Below, piece by piece: positions 60,419 through 64,000 of a stretch of DNA of 64,000 nt; the first letter of the stretch is position 1, and each line of letters opens with the position of its first letter. The notes under the pieces are model-generated. The model searched no databases. It was not told the origin of the DNA and saw only the letters and a list, made by a program, of their open reading frames with translations. Location of the stretch: assembly GCF_001655055.1 (NCBI RefSeq), contig NZ_LXEW01000038.1:62001-126000 (forward strand), given 5' to 3'. Made by a program: the position numbers and the translations under genes. This DNA is from Providencia heimbachae ATCC 35613 (lineage in GTDB: Bacteria > Pseudomonadota > Gammaproteobacteria > Enterobacterales > Enterobacteriaceae).

Positions 60419-60629
60419 GAAAAACCTACCTTTGTTAATGGATTGCTGGTTATAGCAGGGAACTATGATAGCGAATTGCCAGTTATTAAGCGAAAAAAAA
60501 TACTGTTTTAAAGTTTTTGCTTATTTTGAATCACTTTTGTGATCATCGCGTAATTTTACTTTCTTCACCTTGGTATCAATAATATATATAGGTAATGATA
60601 TGTGAAATCGATAATAAGAGAGCATCATA

Positions 60630-61535
60630 ATGAGAATTGGTATTGATTTAGGTGGAACAAAAATTGAAGTCATTGCATTGGATGATAATGGCGAGACATT
60701 ATTCAGAAAAAGAATACCAACTCCTCGCGGTGATTACGTTGCAACTCTGAATGCTATCGTAAGTTTGGTTAATGATGCCGAAACGGCAACGGGTATAACA
60801 GGAAGTGTTGGTGTTGGTATTCCCGGAACTTTGTCGCCTATTACCGGAAAAGTTAAAAATGCAAACTCAACATGGCTCAATGGGCAGGCCTTTGATGTGG
60901 ATTTAGCAAGGTTACTTAATCGTCCCATTAAAATGGCTAATGACGCTAATTGTCTTGCTGTTTCAGAAGCCGTAGATGGTGCTGGTGCTGGGGCTAAAGT
61001 GGTTTTCGCCGTTATTATCGGGACAGGGTGTGGCGCTGGAATTGCGATTAATGGGCAAGTTCATTCTGGCGGAAATGGTGTTGCCGGGGAATGGGGGCAT
61101 AATCCTTTACCGTGGCAAGATGATAAAGATAGGCTATTTCTTGATGGTGAAGTTTGTTATTGCGGTTTAAGGGGTTGCACGGAATTATTTGTATCCGGTA
61201 CAGGTTTTATTGCGGATTTTAAAAAGCTTTCAGGGGAGCAAATAGTAGGGACAGAGATTGTAAAGTTGGCAAAGTCAGGTAATAAGCAAGCATTATTGGC
61301 CATAGATAACTATCAAACACGTTTGGCAAAAGCGTTAGCTCAGGCAATCAATATGTTAGATCCCGATGTCATTGTATTGGGTGGTGGAATGAGTAACGTC
61401 GAAAGTTTATATGAGGAATTACCCGCAAAAATTCGTCATTATATTTTTGGTCGTGAGTGTGATACGCCTATCCGAAAAGCGGTGCATGGGGACTCGAGTG
61501 GGGTGCGAGGCGCTGCTTGGCTACATTCGTCCTAA
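60630..61535 (+). CDS. mak: Fructokinase Mak (ROK family)
   Basis: 301-residue ROK sugar kinase phosphorylating fructose (and mannose) in the cytoplasm. ATP motif [16 protein letters not shown] (3-18), catalytic Asp in [13 protein letters not shown], and the ROK zinc site in [12 protein letters not shown] with the His in [22 protein letters not shown] at the end matches E. coli Mak. The last codons and the TAA lie at the edge of an ERIC element, whose terminal CCTAATTCAAG provides the stop. Confidence 0.95.
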   Translation: MRIGIDLGGTKIEVIALDDNGETLFRKRIPTPRGDYVATLNAIVSLVNDAETATGITGSVGVGIPGTLSPITGKVKNANSTWLNGQAFDVDLARLLNRPIKMANDANCLAVSEAVDGAGAGAKVVFAVIIGTGCGAGIAINGQVHSGGNGVAGEWGHNPLPWQDDKDRLFLDGEVCYCGLRGCTELFVSGTGFIADFKKLSGEQIVGTEIVKLAKSGNKQALLAIDNYQTRLAKALAQAINMLDPDVIVLGGGMSNVESLYEELPAKIRHYIFGRECDTPIRKAVHGDSSGVRGAAWLHSS

Positions 61536-61902
61536 TTCAAGTTGTAGGGGTGTTGGCTTCACTCGCTAACCTCGGTCACATACTTATGTATGCTCCTCGG
61601 GTCTCTCTCATTTGCCGCCTACCTGCAACTCGAATTAGTTAGAGTATGGATACTCGTCATACTTCACGTTGTAGGGGTGTTGGCCTCCCTCAGCTACCCG
61701 AGTCACATACTTGTGTATGCCCCCAAGGATTAGCTCAATTGCCGCCTACCTGCAACTCGAATTAGTTAGAGTATGGATACTCGTCATACTTCGCGTTGTA
61801 GGGGTGTTGGCTTCACTCGCTAACCTTAGTCACATACTTGTGTATGCTCCCAAGGATTAGCTCAATTGCCGCCTACCTACAACACGAATTATTTAGAGTA
61901 TA
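61527..61902 (-). repeat. Three tandem ERIC elements after mak
   Basis: Head-to-tail copies at about 61527-61648, 61654-61775 and 61781-61902, 127-bp period, each with GTTGTAGGGGTGTTGGC, the GTCACATACTTGTGTATG core and ATTGCCGCCTACCTGCAAC. Same orientation as the 0.6-kb array, inverse to the 27.3-kb one. The left edge overlaps the mak stop codon. Confidence 0.92.
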
Positions 61903-62298
61903 AATTTTGGATGTTATATTTATAATGTCGCGATACGTATTTAACCGTATTATTAGTCTTAACTGCACTTAGTCATCAAAATCACATCGCGTATTTGAAA
62001 CTATCAAAGCTACCTCGGTATTTTTTCTCATAACTTGAATTATTTAGGCGATAGAGATCACGATTAATTCATTTTTGTGACCGGCATTAAACTCAGCATT
62101 CATAAATAGATGAAAACCGTGATTTAGTCACAGAAAATGGTTACTGTTTGCAGTGTATTATCATTAAAAGTTGATATCTGACACATCGTAAGCGGCTGTA
62201 GCATCATTTTTGTTTTATTTTTAATCGATGATGTACGGTTGGCTATGAAATTAGAGAGGCTATTTTCTCTCGTATAAAGGCAGCTAAGGGGATTTATA
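61903..62298. other. cpdB upstream region
   Basis: About 400 bp without a gene. Includes the palindromic-looking CGTGATTTAGTCACAG, which resembles a CRP site but has a 5-bp instead of 6-bp centre, and T-rich promoter-like DNA. No firm operator assigned. Confidence 0.45.
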
Positions 62299-64000
62299 GT
62301 GAATAAAGTACTGAAATTATCATCGCTTGCTTTGCTAGTTGCATTTAATGCAAACGCAGCAACGGTTGATTTACGTGTAATGGAAACATCGGATGTACAC
62401 AGTAACTTGGTTGACTTTGATTATTATAAAGATAAACCAACAGAGCAATTTGGTTATGTCCGTACAGCAACATTAATTAAAGCGGCTAAAAAAGAAGCGA
62501 CTAATGCGGTTTTGGTTGATAATGGTGACTTGATCCAAGGAAGCCCACTTGCAGATTATATGGCAGGTAAAGGCCTGAAAGAGGGTGAGTCTCACCCAGC
62601 ACATCAACTATTGAATACAATGGGTTATACCGTAGGTAACTTTGGTAACCATGAATTCAACTTTGGGTTGGAATTTCTGCAAAAAGCGATAGCAGGGGCT
62701 AAATTCCCCTACATTAACGCTAATATTATCGACGCTAAAACAGGTGAAAACTATTTTACTCCTTATATTATTGTTGATACCCCTGTAAAAGACAGAGATG
62801 GCAAAACACATAATATCAAAATTGGTTATATCGGCTTTGTTCCGCCACAAATTCTAATTTGGGATAAACCAAATTTAGAAGGTAAAGTGCGGGTAAATGA
62901 TATTACCGAAACAGCGAAAAAATTTGTTCCACAGATGAAAAAAGAGGGCGCTGACCTCGTTGTTGCCATTCCTCACTCCGGCTTCTCACAAGAGCCATAT
63001 AAAGCGATGGCAGAAAACTCAGTCTATTATCTCAGTGAAGTCCCGGGTATCGACGCAATCATGTTTGGTCACTCACACGGTGTGTTCCCAAGCAAAGATT
63101 TCAACGATATCAAAGGCGTTGATGTTGCAAAAGGTACTGTAAATGGTGTTCCTGCTGTCATGCCGGGTCAATGGGGTGATCACTTAGGTGTGGTTGACTT
63201 AGTGGTCAACAACGATGATGGTGGCTGGAAAGTTATTGATGCCAATGCGCATGCGCGTCCGGTTTATGATAAAGCCAACAAGAAAGCGTTAGTTGAGCGT
63301 GATGATGAACTAGCTAAAATTATTGACGAGCAGCATCAAGATACACGTAAGTTTGTCGGTAAGCTGATCGGTAAAGCATCTGAAAACATGTACAGCTATT
63401 TAGCGCTGGTTCAGAGCGATCCAACCGTTCAAATCGTGAATGATGCGCAAGTTGATTACACGAAAACCTTTATTCAAGGTGATCCAGATCTCGCAGATTT
63501 GCCTGTGTTAGCTGCGGCTGCTCCATTTAAAGCGGGTGGTCGTAAGAACTCACCAACTGAATTTATTGAAGTTGAAAAAGGCGATCTCACTTTCCGTAAT
63601 GCGGCGGATCTTTACCTCTATCCAAATACATTGGTAGTAGTTAAAGCGACGGGTGCAGATGTGGTTGAATGGTTAGAGTGTTCTGCGGGTATGTTTAACC
63701 AAATTGATGCGCAGTCAACCGCACCACAAAGCTTACTGAATTGGAACGGCTTTAGAACTTATAATTTCGATACGATTAGCGGTGTAAATTACCAAATCGA
63801 CCTGACTCAACCGGCTAAATATGATGTTGATTGCCAAACAGTCAATAAAGATGCAAATCGAATTAAAAACGTGACTTATCAAGGTAAGCCGATTGATCCG
63901 AAAGCAACTTTCTTGGTAGCAACCAATAACTATCGTGGATACGGTGGTAAATTTGCGGGAACGGGAGACAATAATATTGCCTTTGCATCCCCAGATGAAA
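62299..64000 (+). CDS. cpdB: 2',3'-cyclic-nucleotide 2'-phosphodiesterase / 3'-nucleotidase CpdB (3' end missing)
   Basis: Periplasmic bifunctional phosphoesterase that scavenges cyclic nucleotides and 3'-AMP. The first 567 codons are in the window; the family is about 650 residues. Signal peptide [20 protein letters not shown], then a metallophosphatase domain with [33 protein letters not shown] and GHSHG, and the start of the 5'-nucleotidase C-terminal domain. The start is GTG 62299, preceded by AAGGGG. An ORF on the opposite strand within it is a shadow. Confidence 0.95.
   Translation, partial: MNKVLKLSSLALLVAFNANAATVDLRVMETSDVHSNLVDFDYYKDKPTEQFGYVRTATLIKAAKKEATNAVLVDNGDLIQGSPLADYMAGKGLKEGESHPAHQLLNTMGYTVGNFGNHEFNFGLEFLQKAIAGAKFPYINANIIDAKTGENYFTPYIIVDTPVKDRDGKTHNIKIGYIGFVPPQILIWDKPNLEGKVRVNDITETAKKFVPQMKKEGADLVVAIPHSGFSQEPYKAMAENSVYYLSEVPGIDAIMFGHSHGVFPSKDFNDIKGVDVAKGTVNGVPAVMPGQWGDHLGVVDLVVNNDDGGWKVIDANAHARPVYDKANKKALVERDDELAKIIDEQHQDTRKFVGKLIGKASENMYSYLALVQSDPTVQIVNDAQVDYTKTFIQGDPDLADLPVLAAAAPFKAGGRKNSPTEFIEVEKGDLTFRNAADLYLYPNTLVVVKATGADVVEWLECSAGMFNQIDAQSTAPQSLLNWNGFRTYNFDTISGVNYQIDLTQPAKYDVDCQTVNKDANRIKNVTYQGKPIDPKATFLVATNNYRGYGGKFAGTGDNNIAFASPDE

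Noticed and set aside
62128-62143. CRP site upstream of cpdB
   Set aside because: The GTGA and TCAC half-sites are separated by 5 bp instead of 6, which CRP does not tolerate well.

Overview
The window is a chromosomal segment of an AT-rich member of the Enterobacterales, most likely Providencia or a close relative in the Morganellaceae. Three things point there: proteins that align closely by eye with E. coli K-12 housekeeping proteins but with lower GC, E. coli-like gene order across the thr/dnaK/ileS/carAB segment, and many ERIC (enterobacterial repetitive intergenic consensus) elements. The genus is an inference; no database was searched.

Layout. 1-9 kb: ettA (5' part, minus strand), a tandem ERIC array, a HigB/HigA-type toxin-antitoxin pair, slt, trpR, yjjX, gpmB, rob, creA, arcA. 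This follows E. coli order except that higBA is inserted and creBCD is absent between creA and arcA. 9-14 kb: thrL-thrA-thrB-thrC with an attenuator. 14-26 kb: an accessory block placed between thrC and yaaA, which are near neighbours in E. coli. It holds two Gly/Asn-repeat exported proteins, a periplasmic triple-repeat protein, the cusRS two-component system, the divergent cusCFBA operon with a CopG/DUF411 gene, and an aldo-keto reductase. 26-52 kb: yaaA, talB, mog, satP, dnaKJ, an exported amidohydrolase with an EamA transporter, nhaA, nhaR, rpsT, ribF-ileS-lspA-fkpB-ispH, dapB, carAB. 51-56 kb: yghB, metC and exbBD, in E. coli order. 57-64 kb: yedEF, a GNAT acetyltransferase, rdgC, mak and the start of cpdB.

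Most interesting part. A near-perfect CusR box sits between cusR and cusC. A second box, matching at 17 of 20 informative positions, lies upstream of an unrecognised exported protein of 155 residues. In both promoters the box centre is 44 bp from the centre of a plausible -10. The 155-residue protein carries three copies of a helical motif of about 32 residues. It is therefore a candidate new member of the copper/silver response, next to two secreted GGN-repeat proteins of unknown role.

ERIC elements recur throughout. They form head-to-tail arrays of two to four copies with 124-127 bp periods, flank higBA as a 41-bp direct repeat, form the leader of talB, supply the stop codon of mak, and occur as divergent and internally deleted forms. 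Recognisable regulatory sites include a TrpR operator over trpR, a perfect FNR box upstream of arcA, a sigma-32 promoter for dnaK, tandem ARG boxes before carA and a Fur box before exbB. No tRNA, rRNA, CRISPR array, prophage or insertion sequence was seen.
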